This document shows positions 32,546 to 41,687 of a DNA stretch of 61,401 nucleotides, piece after piece. Each line of letters begins with the position of its first letter. Within the stretch, counting starts at the first letter, position 1. The notes beneath the pieces are model-generated. The model was given only the letters and a program-made list of their open reading frames with translations. It was not told the origin of the DNA and ran no database searches. This stretch comes from 2-12-FULL-42-15 sp964196565 (GTDB taxonomy: Bacteria > Pseudomonadota > Gammaproteobacteria > Coxiellales > Coxiellaceae): contig CAXMUH010000125.1 in NCBI GenBank assembly GCA_964196565.1, positions 1 through 61,401 on the forward strand. Direction: 5' to 3'. The position numbers were made by a program, and so were the translations under genes.

Positions 32546-34315
32546 TTAAGGGTTTAGCGATGGATAGGTTGCAACGCAATGATGGCAATAAAAAAAACCA
32601 GTTGGGTCATACTTTCGTTTTATTTTTAAAAGCTTGGGGTAATTAACACCCCAAAAATCATATTGCCAATTTTTTTGAAAATAATTTGCCTCATTTGCAT
32701 AAGTCCCTGCATGTGGCGTGATCGCCTCAAACAGGCTCATTGCTTGGTTGATCTTAGCCACAATACTTTTGGCTTTGATTTTATTTGGCTCAAATCCCTT
32801 AACACCAAGGCGGACTGTATTGGAGCCAGCACTCATTATTAATAACGCGGCTGCTTTATATACTGCTGGATTGGTTGATGTTTCTCGCCCTCGCAGAACT
32901 GCATCCCGTGAGGCGCCTGCCAAACCTTTGTTTGCATGCAAGCTAACTTCCGTTAGACGTGACGCTTTGAATATAACCTCAGCTAACTGACTGACAGATT
33001 TATCAGAAAATAAACTGATTGGTATCCATCTGGATTGATAGGTATACCAGTATTTGTAAACTTCACCACTATTCGGTGCCCACCAATATTGACCAGGTGA
33101 AGCACCAGGTAAATTATTTTTTATCACCAAATTCGGGTGGTGCTTATGCCAATATTGATAGTTCCACATTTTTTGAGGTGGGATTTTTGTAATTTTTTTC
33201 TGTATTGAATAAAGTTTTGGATATTTCGACATCCATTTTTTTAGCACTGACCAGGTATGGTTAACTTCGTCTAAAGTCATTCCCTGATACATCATAAAAA
33301 TATTCACTTCATTGTTATTATTAAAAGAAAACTGTTCGCCCCAATGCGGATTGTTTAAATGACGGCGATAAAATACCAGAAAATGTTGGATAAGCTTTTT
33401 ATAGGAAGCATCATTTTTTGCATTGAGTTTTGCTTTGAAAATTCCGAGTGTTTTTGGCAGAGGGTGCGTCATTAAGGTCATGCGAGTCACTATTCCAAAT
33501 GTGCCACCCCCACCGCCTCGTACCGCCCAAAATAAATCTTGATTTTGACAGCGATTGGCACTCAACACTCGACCATCCGCGATGACAATTTCAAATTGCA
33601 AAACACCGGCTGCACCGGTACCAAATTGTTTTGAGTAACTTCCAAAACCCCCGCCTTGGGTAAAACCTCCTGCTGCACCAACCGTTGTGCACCCACCTCC
33701 TTGTACATATTGGTGATGTTTGTTAGTCACCTCATTGTAAACATCAATCCATCGCGCACCCGCACCAAACGTCACAGCCGTTAGCCCTTTGGGCTTATTG
33801 TTGCAACCAACAGGGATAAAAGAGTTGTGAAAATTAAGCTGGCGCATTTTACGAGTCCAAACTAAAAGTGAATTTGGCGCATTTGAGCGGCCCAAATAAT
33901 CATGACCCGCACCTTTAATAACTAATTTGATTCTATGTTTTCGTGCAAAGTTAACCGCGCTAACAACATCTTTTGTTGATTCAGCGACAACCGCATAAAC
34001 GCTCATTTTATCTTGCCAAGCACCAAGCCAACCCTGACTTTGTGCTCCAGCAGGCATTTTTTGGAGAAAAAAAGGATTGTTTGTTTTTCTAATTGCTTGT
34101 TTGCACGCCTCACTTTTCACATTGCGTTTACATGTCGCCATCGGTGAAACTGGCTGTAGCAACTGCCCCTGCAAATTATTTGATAATTGACCCCAATCTT
34201 TAGCAGATGGCCAGCAGGGTGAGGATGGCAGGCATTGGCTCGGTGAAGGTGCTTTTGCAATACAATTGACGCTAAAGAGCATTAAAAACAAAATAGCCAA
34301 ACAATTTTTCATCAA
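32546..34315 (-). CDS. Secreted FAD-linked oxidase, berberine bridge enzyme type
   Basis: An exported flavoprotein of 589 residues. After a signal peptide (to about residue 22) comes the FAD_binding_4 domain. Its GAGHDYLGRS carries His138 and its GGGCTTVG carries Cys209; these are the positions that attach FAD doubly in berberine bridge-type oxidases. The glycine-rich FTQGGGFGSYSKQFG and the AVRGGGGGTFGIVTRM segments follow. The BBE domain closes the protein (NYPKLLKIKRKYDPTGFF). Such enzymes oxidise alcohols, sugars or oligosaccharides and release hydrogen peroxide. The substrate cannot be deduced; no pathway genes adjoin. Confidence 0.88.
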   Translation of the reverse strand: MMKNCLAILFLMLFSVNCIAKAPSPSQCLPSSPCWPSAKDWGQLSNNLQGQLLQPVSPMATCKRNVKSEACKQAIRKTNNPFFLQKMPAGAQSQGWLGAWQDKMSVYAVVAESTKDVVSAVNFARKHRIKLVIKGAGHDYLGRSNAPNSLLVWTRKMRQLNFHNSFIPVGCNNKPKGLTAVTFGAGARWIDVYNEVTNKHHQYVQGGGCTTVGAAGGFTQGGGFGSYSKQFGTGAAGVLQFEIVIADGRVLSANRCQNQDLFWAVRGGGGGTFGIVTRMTLMTHPLPKTLGIFKAKLNAKNDASYKKLIQHFLVFYRRHLNNPHWGEQFSFNNNNEVNIFMMYQGMTLDEVNHTWSVLKKWMSKYPKLYSIQKKITKIPPQKMWNYQYWHKHHPNLVIKNNLPGASPGQYWWAPNSGEVYKYWYTYQSRWIPISLFSDKSVSQLAEVIFKASRLTEVSLHANKGLAGASRDAVLRGRETSTNPAVYKAAALLIMSAGSNTVRLGVKGFEPNKIKAKSIVAKINQAMSLFEAITPHAGTYANEANYFQKNWQYDFWGVNYPKLLKIKRKYDPTGFFYCHHCVATYPSLNP

Positions 34316-34562
34316 TTCATCCCTGTTTTTTATTCATTCCAATGAATTTTCTAGCGTATCAAATCCATAAAGGTTATGAAAGAGCCAGTAGAAAAAAAAT
34401 GATCTAAATCAACCAGGTATATTCAATCCGCGAATGATCAGCAGTGCGTCAAAAATTTTGAAAAATCAAAAATAAGACAGAACTATAGGGTTATGACACA
34501 ATGCCAAGGTGGATGGCTTCATTCCATTGGTTACGTCCTCAAATGGGGCTGTGCCAATATTC

Positions 34563-34895
34563 CTAATGAAGTAGATTGCTTATTCTGGAGGCCTCGGGGG
34601 TATATTCATGATTCCCCGGATTTTTATCAAAATACAGCGCTATAAATTCAATTTCATCAAACAGAACCGCTAGATCACGAGGGGTAAGCCCATCAATATC
34701 CGTTAGATTAGCATCTGCGCCTGCCGCAAGCAGTAGCTCGACTATTTCCACTGAACCTTGAGTAACCGCGAAATGCAACGGCCTTAGTAAATAGCTATCT
34801 GTTACACCATTAGGTTCTGCCCCCATCTCGAGCCAGCATTTTACTTGCTGTGGGTCGTTGTTCATAATTGATTCGACTAGCTCGTTTTGATACAT
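34563..34895 (-). CDS. Ankyrin-repeat mini-protein, long paralogue
   Basis: A 110-residue paralogue of the protein at 22481-22732. It shares GAEPNGV.D..LLRPLHFAVTQ.SV and LLLAAGADANLTDIDGLTPRDLA. The C-terminus continues 27 residues beyond the paralogue's end, with an aromatic, acidic helix. I start at ATG 34895 by alignment with the paralogue; the frame is open up to 35048, but that part has no ankyrin character. About two ankyrin repeats are present. Confidence 0.75.
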   Translation of the reverse strand: MYQNELVESIMNNDPQQVKCWLEMGAEPNGVTDSYLLRPLHFAVTQGSVEIVELLLAAGADANLTDIDGLTPRDLAVLFDEIEFIALYFDKNPGNHEYTPEASRISNLLH

Positions 34896-35122
34896 ATTAT
34901 TACCAATAAAATAAGTAGTATTACTGTAATGGAGATTATATGAAGTGATTCTCTCTACAGTAAGCGTAAAATTACTCATTATCAGTATAAAAAATGGTGT
35001 TGCAATACTTGAGTATTCCATAGTATTTCCATTAAATTTAGGCCGCAATTCATACAGAATATGAGCGTTTTTTTAATCATCTGAAAATAGGGGAATTTCG
35101 TATTTGTTGATACTAAAGACAG

Positions 35123-35157
35123 AAAAAACGCGGGATCAAAAGATATCCGCGTTTTTT
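35123..35157 (-). terminator. Rho-independent terminator of the RRM protein gene (works in both directions)
   Basis: AAAAAACGCGGGAT and its near complement ATATCCGCGTTTTTTT pair around CAAAAG, with A and T tracts on the two sides. It lies 19 bases after the stop of the minus-strand gene. Confidence 0.85.
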
Positions 35158-35175
35158 TGAATAAGCTACTCAGGG

Positions 35176-35493
35176 TTACCAGCTATTACCGCCGCGTCGA
35201 CCACCAGCACCAGCACCTGCGCCAGCACCTGCGCCAGTACCCGTGCGTGTGCGTTCTTGAGCAAAGTTAACTTTGATTTTTCGACCTTCGACTTGCTCAC
35301 CATCTTTTGTTGAAACTGCTTTTTCAGCACCTGCTTGTTCAGCGAATTCGATAAAAGCAAAACCCTTTGGCTTGCCAGTTTCACGGTTTTCGATGATATT
35401 GATCTTACTAATACTTCCGCAATCTGCAAACAACTCTGTTAAAGTGGCTTCGGTTACGCTGTATGGTAAGTTACCAACATAAACTTTCTTCAT
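35176..35493 (-). CDS. RNA-binding protein with one RRM domain
   Basis: A 105-residue protein of the bacterial/cyanobacterial glycine-rich RRM type. RNP2 (VYVGNLPY) and RNP1 (KGFAFIEF) are intact over residues 3-75. The tail is a Gly-Ala dipeptide run followed by RRGG, encoded by 6-bp and 12-bp tandem repeats. The start is ATG 35493: AGGA lies nine bases before it but touches the earlier ATG at 35502. A strong terminator follows. Such proteins are often cold-induced and bind single-stranded RNA. Confidence 0.9.
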   Translation of the reverse strand: MKKVYVGNLPYSVTEATLTELFADCGSISKINIIENRETGKPKGFAFIEFAEQAGAEKAVSTKDGEQVEGRKIKVNFAQERTRTGTGAGAGAGAGAGGRRGGNSW

Positions 35494-35691
35494 ATAATGC
35501 ATTCCTATAAAAACGTTAATAAATTATGCTTGGTGACAAGGGCTCCTAAGGAAGTACTACAATAAACTGTTATCAAAATCATTGCCACAAAACATCATTG
35601 CCAAAACCACACAAACACCTGCGCGATTCTAGCACACACCATCTTGATTTACAATGTAATTATAGCCACATTGATTATTGCGCAGCTATAG

Positions 35692-37212
35692 CTATGAGGT
35701 CAACGATGGCCCATCAGGCTCAGCTTTCTTTTCATCTTCTGCTGTATTGCTCACAGCTTGATGCACTGGTTCATAACACTGCCGAACCTTAATTCGAGTA
35801 TTCTCACGCATTTTGCTGATCTGAGTATTAAAAACCCATCCCTCGTCACGGGGACAAATCTTAGTCCGATGAAATTCATACTGCTCAGTAAAACTCCTGC
35901 AAGTTCCCAATAAAATTTTGAGGTCACAGATGTCATGACCATGAAGCGCGTTATAAGTGATGCTCGCACAATAGGGTAAACTTTCTTCAGCTAATATTAA
36001 TGTCTTAATCGCATCCCAATGAAAGCTCCTAGCCGTGTATTCAAAAGTTTCAGGAGGGATATGTTTTGGGTTCGCAAACAGCGGCGAAGCTCTATACGAC
36101 GCACTTAATTTAGCTCTGTGCTCTTTACTGAGAATAGCTAATCGATCATACAATTCAACTTGGCGATAATAAACCCGATGTCTAAGCAGGCAACCCATAG
36201 ATCCATGGTGTTTTATTGCTTGATCAGCATTTTTATGCATATTCGCACATATTGCTATAGATCTTTCGTGGATTAAGTCAGGCTCAAGATCCTTTGTCAG
36301 CAAATTTAAAAGCTCTCCCTCTAAAAGTCCCTGGCTTACTGTCGCGCACCAAAAATTTCCGTACCAAGCACCAGCCGTCAATAAGCTATACTGTGCTTGT
36401 GCGCAAGTATTTTTATGCAGAAGAATCGTTTGGTAAATTCGACAAAGGTCAGCGAGGCGAAAACCATCTTGCGGCACAGCGGGTGCCCCCACTTCTTCTT
36501 TTTGCTCTCTTTCTAAATCTGAAAATGTAAACGTTTCGCTTGCAATAATAGTTTGCAACTCACCTGATTTAAATCGCTGCTGAAGCTCCTTGACTGCATT
36601 TTCAAAAGAAGCATCAATCACATAATAGGGTATAGCTTCTTCTAGTATGGTAATTCCTTCCGCAATTTTTCCAGCTTTGAAATTATTAATAGCCGTCCCA
36701 CATTTTTTAACAAAAGAGTCTGCGCGTAAATTCATACTCCATAAAGCATATCCAATTAAAAAATCCAGAGGGTGGCATATTGACTTATTAATACTTGCGC
36801 CTACGCCACTCAGTTGATGGAGCTTAAATTTAAAATTTTGATGAAACCCCTCCTCTCGTGTAACAAGTGATACAAGCGCCATATCCCATAAGTCCTTCAT
36901 CCCATCTTTTTTACAATTAAGGTATCTTAGAGGATGAGTTCGCCGAGAGTCAGCGAGTTCAATTAAAAAATTATAAAGCCCCACGCGTTTAATTTCATCA
37001 TTTACGAAATCCTTAAGTCGTTGAGTCTCGTGATCACTACATAAGCCATTGCTTGCTGCACTATAAGTTGGCGGAACGATTGCAGATGTTGCACTAGATA
37101 TCTGCACACCATCAGAATTACTGGTTGATGTCTCAATACTTTCCGAGATCTGTTGATAACCTACTGGTTCAGGCGATGAACTAATCCCATTTTTTCTTTT
37201 TTTTGAGCGCAT
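35692..37212 (-). CDS. Unrecognised 506-residue protein with acidic C-terminal tail, effector-like
   Basis: A soluble protein with no signal peptide or membrane segment. The first 60 residues are polar and Ser-rich after a basic start (MRSKKRKNG). Residues 60-480 are helical with many Leu, Cys and His. The last 18 residues are Glu/Asp-rich, then Ser-Leu-Thr-Ser. A Glu-rich stretch within the last 30 residues resembles the E-block found in many Dot/Icm-secreted effectors. The family is unknown to me, and whether a Dot/Icm system exists in this genome is not visible. Confidence 0.75.
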   Translation of the reverse strand: MRSKKRKNGISSSPEPVGYQQISESIETSTSNSDGVQISSATSAIVPPTYSAASNGLCSDHETQRLKDFVNDEIKRVGLYNFLIELADSRRTHPLRYLNCKKDGMKDLWDMALVSLVTREEGFHQNFKFKLHQLSGVGASINKSICHPLDFLIGYALWSMNLRADSFVKKCGTAINNFKAGKIAEGITILEEAIPYYVIDASFENAVKELQQRFKSGELQTIIASETFTFSDLEREQKEEVGAPAVPQDGFRLADLCRIYQTILLHKNTCAQAQYSLLTAGAWYGNFWCATVSQGLLEGELLNLLTKDLEPDLIHERSIAICANMHKNADQAIKHHGSMGCLLRHRVYYRQVELYDRLAILSKEHRAKLSASYRASPLFANPKHIPPETFEYTARSFHWDAIKTLILAEESLPYCASITYNALHGHDICDLKILLGTCRSFTEQYEFHRTKICPRDEGWVFNTQISKMRENTRIKVRQCYEPVHQAVSNTAEDEKKAEPDGPSLTS

Positions 37213-37338
37213 CCTTTTCTCAATATCTTGCTGGTTTAAAAAGTATTTTCATTCACTATTATCTACCTTTCTACCAGCATTATCTAGCTTAAGGTTCGAT
37301 TAATTTTTTGCGTTATGATACGCAAAGCCGCATAAAAA

Positions 37339-37620
37339 TTATTCTTTCATCTTGGTAATTAACCCTTGCTCTGCTTCATCGTATGTTTTATACGTAGCTT
37401 TTGCATCGCAAAATTCAAACTTTTCATCCCCCATTTTATTCATCATCACATAACCAAAAAATTTATTATTTTTACCTTCCAAAACTACCCCAAGTCGTTG
37501 CTTGTCTTCACGTAACAAATAACGCTTCTCATGGCTAATGACATTCGCCATCTTCCGATAATGTGACATATGTGCTGTTTCCTCATCAAATAGCTCTTTG
37601 GAGGTTTCTTCTACTTTCAT
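37339..37620 (-). CDS. Small hypothetical protein
   Basis: A 93-residue charged protein with a likely beta-rich centre (KRYLLREDKQRLGVVLEGK) and a helical C-terminus. ATG 37620 has GGGAG eight bases upstream, while ATG 37626 has it only one base away, so the shorter form is likely. No family recognised. Confidence 0.62.
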   Translation of the reverse strand: MKVEETSKELFDEETAHMSHYRKMANVISHEKRYLLREDKQRLGVVLEGKNNKFFGYVMMNKMGDEKFEFCDAKATYKTYDEAEQGLITKMKE

Positions 37621-37840
37621 GCCCATACTCCCGTATTTTATGTATTACCCCTCAATTATAGACAACCGTCTGGCGCTGATGATTTAGGTTTATAATCAAT
37701 AAAAATCAATAAGATACACATTTTTGGTCAAGGCATTGCTTACTGAGTAATTTTACTGTACAGTATTTAACCATAAGCGACTATGACCCATACTTGAAAC
37801 AGAGCAAGTCTCGGTTTTAAACAAATATGAGGTTAATATA

Positions 37841-38155
37841 ATGAAAAAAATAATTCTTGCATCAGTTGCTAGCGTATTCTCGTTTGGTTTAGTTTGTACC
37901 GGATTGGCGACAATGGCAAAACACCCCGCTGAGTTTAATGCGAGCCCAATTCCGCTAAATAAAGCATTGCAAAAAACTGCTGATAAGGTATGGGCTGAAT
38001 CCAAAAATAGTATGCAAAAAATAAATAAAGTTGACAAAAAAGATGTATCTGACTTGCAAGCAAAGAAGGACATAAACACCCCCCCCTTCAATAAGCAAAA
38101 TGTAGGAAGTAAAAAGTCAACAATTAATAAGGCACTAGAACCAACCCAATCTTAG
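37841..38155 (+). CDS. Small exported or membrane-anchored protein
   Basis: A 104-residue protein with an N-terminal hydrophobic segment (residues 4-24) that may be a signal peptide or anchor, followed by a hydrophilic Lys/Asn/Ser-rich part without cysteines in the mature part. I recognise no family. A strong terminator follows 18 bases after the stop, showing a monocistronic unit. Confidence 0.68.
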   Translation: MKKIILASVASVFSFGLVCTGLATMAKHPAEFNASPIPLNKALQKTADKVWAESKNSMQKINKVDKKDVSDLQAKKDINTPPFNKQNVGSKKSTINKALEPTQS

Positions 38156-38173
38156 TCAGTCTTCTTAGTTTCT

Positions 38174-38204
38174 AAAAAGGGCATCAATTATTGACGCCCT
38201 TTTT
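38174..38204 (+). terminator. Rho-independent terminator
   Basis: AAAAAGGGCATCAA pairs with TTGACGCCCTTTTT (one mismatch pair apart) around a TTA loop, ending in six T. It separates the small exported-protein gene from the type I secretion operon. Confidence 0.88.
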
Positions 38205-38280
38205 TAGATCTATGCTTCGTTCTAAGTAGCAAATATGATATTATTTTCGACAAGGTATGTCGAAATAGGGATATTCACGA

Positions 38281-39954
38281 GTGATAAGGACGTTGCGATC
38301 TTGTTCACACCATTTAGTGCTCACACTGTGCATTTTGTTGTCCTCATCCCTCGCATCTGCAAACCAAAATTATGCATACGATATTCCACAACAGCGCTCA
38401 TTAATTGACTTAGTCACTGCCTTTTCCGACGCATTGAAGAATGACCCAACTTATCAGCAACAATTTGCAGCTTACCTCAGTAGTGCACAAGCCACGCCGC
38501 AGGCTATCGCAGTTTTATTGCCCCAAATATCGCTCAGCGCTACACTAAGCGGCGCCCGACAAACCTCAACGGTAACGGGTCTTCGTAAGTATAATAGCGA
38601 TAGTTATGGCGCCGAACTTAGCCAAGCGGTCTTTAACGCCAATGCTTTTTTGACACTCGGGCAAGCAAAGTATTCTGTTCGCGCCGCCGCAATGCAGCTA
38701 TCATTTGATTTACAGTCTTTAATAATTCGCGTATCAAATGCCTATTTAAATGTCTTACAAGCACAAGACTTATTGCGATATACCTCAGAGCAAAGAATAT
38801 TTTTAGCTCGCACACTAGCGGTAAGCCAAGAACGATTTCGGTTAAAGCATGCAACCATCACTGACCTAGAGTTTGCCAGGGGTTCTTACCAGATTATTCA
38901 ATCCGAATATATCGAAGCAAAAGTGAATCTATATAATAGCATTCAGCAATTGAGCCAAATTACAGGTGTCAGGTACAAGAAGTTTGCTCACCTTAAATCC
39001 AGGCTCCCCTTAATTTCACCCAATCCAGCCAAATTACAAGATTGGATTAAAAGCGCCACAATGCATAACCTCTCCATTAATGCTGCTCGCTTTGAGCTCC
39101 AAGCCGCACGATATAATGTTGGTGCGACTGCGGGCAATTTTTTACCTATTGTTAATGCGGTTGGCACCTGGGATGACGTAAATGGAACAACCGGAGGTTT
39201 TTTCAGCCGAAAACAAATTTTACGCACCGGAACGATTGGGCTCAATACCAACTGGAATATCTTTCAGGGTGGCTTAACAATATCGCAAGTAAAGCAAGCC
39301 AGCGCTTTATCTCAGCAAGCCCATGGGTTGCTACGTCAACGTTACCTTGATTCGATTGCATCCACGCGAATTGCATATACGGGTATTGTGCAAGGTCGGA
39401 AGCAGACCTACCACAGCCACCTTGCCGTTAAAGCATACCTCAAATCAGTTGAAAATGGTGAACAAGCGTATCAAAGTGGCGTGATCAGCATTTATGACAT
39501 TCTGCAATCACAGACCCGGTTATACGCCGCAGAACAGCGTTATGTGCGCGACCTTTATGCCTACCTGCTAAATACACTGCAATTGAAGCAAGCTGCTGGC
39601 ACGTTGGCTCCGAGCTCCATAGCTGCACTAAATCGCTACCTAACCCCGCATGCCCGAAAACCCAAAATGATAAAAAAGGCGTTTAAATTTTTTAAAACCA
39701 AGGCTTCACCTAAACATAAGGATAAACCGGTGCCCGCTATTCATTTGCCATACCCAACTCAAACACTAAGGCGCATTAACCATAACAAACAAAAGCTTGC
39801 CACTCATTTGTCAAACCCTGCGCAAAAAAAGCAGCTTAACTCCATAAAAAGCTCAAACTTTCGGGTCAGCAATTATTTAAAATCAATTATTAAACAAGAA
39901 GTTAGCGCCACTTTACCGACCCCGGTTGAATCATACACTCCCAATCACGCCTAG
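38281..39954 (+). CDS. TolC-family outer membrane channel of a type I secretion system
   Basis: A 557-residue outer-membrane channel. A signal peptide ends near ASA, then follow two TolC-type halves with the paired VLLPQISLSATLSG and AGNFLPIVNAVGTWDD strands and long helices up to about residue 455. The last 100 residues form a basic, Pro/Lys-rich extension not usual in TolC. The start is GTG with AGGGA about ten bases upstream. The ABC and adaptor genes follow on the same strand (gaps of 54 and 11 bases), forming a complete type I secretion operon. Confidence 0.9.
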   Translation: MIRTLRSCSHHLVLTLCILLSSSLASANQNYAYDIPQQRSLIDLVTAFSDALKNDPTYQQQFAAYLSSAQATPQAIAVLLPQISLSATLSGARQTSTVTGLRKYNSDSYGAELSQAVFNANAFLTLGQAKYSVRAAAMQLSFDLQSLIIRVSNAYLNVLQAQDLLRYTSEQRIFLARTLAVSQERFRLKHATITDLEFARGSYQIIQSEYIEAKVNLYNSIQQLSQITGVRYKKFAHLKSRLPLISPNPAKLQDWIKSATMHNLSINAARFELQAARYNVGATAGNFLPIVNAVGTWDDVNGTTGGFFSRKQILRTGTIGLNTNWNIFQGGLTISQVKQASALSQQAHGLLRQRYLDSIASTRIAYTGIVQGRKQTYHSHLAVKAYLKSVENGEQAYQSGVISIYDILQSQTRLYAAEQRYVRDLYAYLLNTLQLKQAAGTLAPSSIAALNRYLTPHARKPKMIKKAFKFFKTKASPKHKDKPVPAIHLPYPTQTLRRINHNKQKLATHLSNPAQKKQLNSIKSSNFRVSNYLKSIIKQEVSATLPTPVESYTPNHA

Positions 39955-40008
39955 GCCCTAGGTTTCTCGCTTATTTATTCTATAGTTAGATATAAGTGCA
40001 TAAAATAA

Positions 40009-41676
40009 ATGAGTTTAGCGATGGAGCAACAGCCCAATCCACTACAATCAGCTTTTAAAGTTTGTAAAAAAGGCTTTATTATTGTTGGAATATTTAGTGC
40101 GATCGTAAATTTATTTATGTTAACTGTACCAATTTATATGCTGCAGTTATTTGACCGTGTGTTGGTTGGCCAAAGTCCAGAGACTTTAATTTATTTAACC
40201 ATTATTGCGATCGTTGCAATTTTAACGATGTCGTTATTAGATGTAATCCGCGGCCGTATTTTGGCGCGCATTAGCCATTGGATGGAACGTAAATTAAGCT
40301 TGCCCGCACTTAACAAAAGCTCTGATGCGATCTTAGCCGGCAGTCACTACGGTAATCAATGTTTAAAAGATATTAATCAGCTACGTCAATTTTTAAGTAG
40401 CACCAGTATTTATTCGCTGTTTGATATCCCCTGGGTACCGATTTTTCTTGTTGTTATATTTCTACTTTACCCAACACTGGGTGTGATTGCTCTGCTTGGC
40501 GCACTTTTTTTAATTGTCATCGCAATTGCACACATCAAATATTCAAACAAAGCCTTAAAAAAAGCAAATCAGGCCGCGATTAGTAATCAGTATTATATCG
40601 ATGAATCTTTAGAAAATGCAGAAGCCATTGAAGCCATGGGCATGCTTCCCGGTGTTATTAAAAAATGGTATCACACCAATGATACTGTCCTTAAATTACA
40701 AGCGCATGCGGGTGATCGAACCGCATTACTGTTTTCATTATCGAAATTTGTTCGACTGGTTTTACAAATTTTAATTTTGGGTGTTGGAGCATATCTCGTT
40801 ATACAAGGTGAGATCACAGCAGGTGCAATGATTGCAAGCTCAATTATTATGTCCAGAGCATTAGCACCCATCGAGCAAGCCATCGGTGCATGGAAACAGG
40901 CGCAATCTGCAAGGCAATCCTATCAACGCCTAGAAAAATATTTTAATGTGCCCGCCTCTCGTCAAAGCACGACTGAATTACCTAAGGTCGATGGTAAATT
41001 ATCGGTTGAGGATTTAGTTTTTATTTCACCAACCACAAAAAAAGTTCTCTTACAGGGTATTAATTTTAAAGCCAACCCAGGACAAGTCATCGCTATTGTC
41101 GGACACTCGGGCGCCGGAAAATCCACTTTAGGTCGCCTTATTCTTGGCATTTGGCCGCCGAGTCGTGGCAATGTTCGTTTGGATGGCGCTGATGTGTATC
41201 AATGGGAACGTGTTCATTTTGGTCAGCATACGGGATATTTACCTCAAAATACCAGTTTATTTCCAGGTACCGTTAAAGAAAATATATGTCGCCTTAAAGA
41301 ACCTAATGATAAAAAGATGATTCAAGCTGCACAGTTTGCTGGTGCGCACGACATGATTTTACGCTTATCTGAAGGCTACGATACACCAATTGAAGATTAT
41401 AGTCTGTCAGGCGGACAATCACGCAGAGTCGCGCTTGCACGCGCTTTTTATGACAACCCGCGACTGGTGGTGCTTGATGAACCCGAAACCCATCTTGATC
41501 AAGAAGGCGGAGCAGGATTGGCAGAAGCGATAAAAAAAGCCAAGGCTAATAAGATGACGGTGATTATTATTTCACAGCATCGAGATATCATCAGTCTGGC
41601 CGATCAACTGCTGGTGTTATTTGAAGGTAAAATGAAATCTTTTGGCGAAAACACGGTAACTCCAAAAAAAGGGTAA
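40009..41676 (+). CDS. Type I secretion ABC permease/ATPase, PrtD-like
   Basis: Inner-membrane exporter of 555 residues with fused membrane and ATPase domains. About six hydrophobic segments span residues 20-290, with the typical VPIYMLQLFDRVL near the start. The ATPase has Walker A GHSGAGKST, signature LSGGQSRRVA and Walker B LVVLDEPETHLD (usually SNLD at the end). There is no C39 peptidase domain, so the cargo is recognised by an uncleaved C-terminal signal as in PrtD/HasD-type systems. The start may be ATG 40009 or 40021; neither has a clear ribosome binding site. Confidence 0.92.
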   Translation: MSLAMEQQPNPLQSAFKVCKKGFIIVGIFSAIVNLFMLTVPIYMLQLFDRVLVGQSPETLIYLTIIAIVAILTMSLLDVIRGRILARISHWMERKLSLPALNKSSDAILAGSHYGNQCLKDINQLRQFLSSTSIYSLFDIPWVPIFLVVIFLLYPTLGVIALLGALFLIVIAIAHIKYSNKALKKANQAAISNQYYIDESLENAEAIEAMGMLPGVIKKWYHTNDTVLKLQAHAGDRTALLFSLSKFVRLVLQILILGVGAYLVIQGEITAGAMIASSIIMSRALAPIEQAIGAWKQAQSARQSYQRLEKYFNVPASRQSTTELPKVDGKLSVEDLVFISPTTKKVLLQGINFKANPGQVIAIVGHSGAGKSTLGRLILGIWPPSRGNVRLDGADVYQWERVHFGQHTGYLPQNTSLFPGTVKENICRLKEPNDKKMIQAAQFAGAHDMILRLSEGYDTPIEDYSLSGGQSRRVALARAFYDNPRLVVLDEPETHLDQEGGAGLAEAIKKAKANKMTVIIISQHRDIISLADQLLVLFEGKMKSFGENTVTPKKG

Positions 41677-41687
41677 TTTACTAACTG

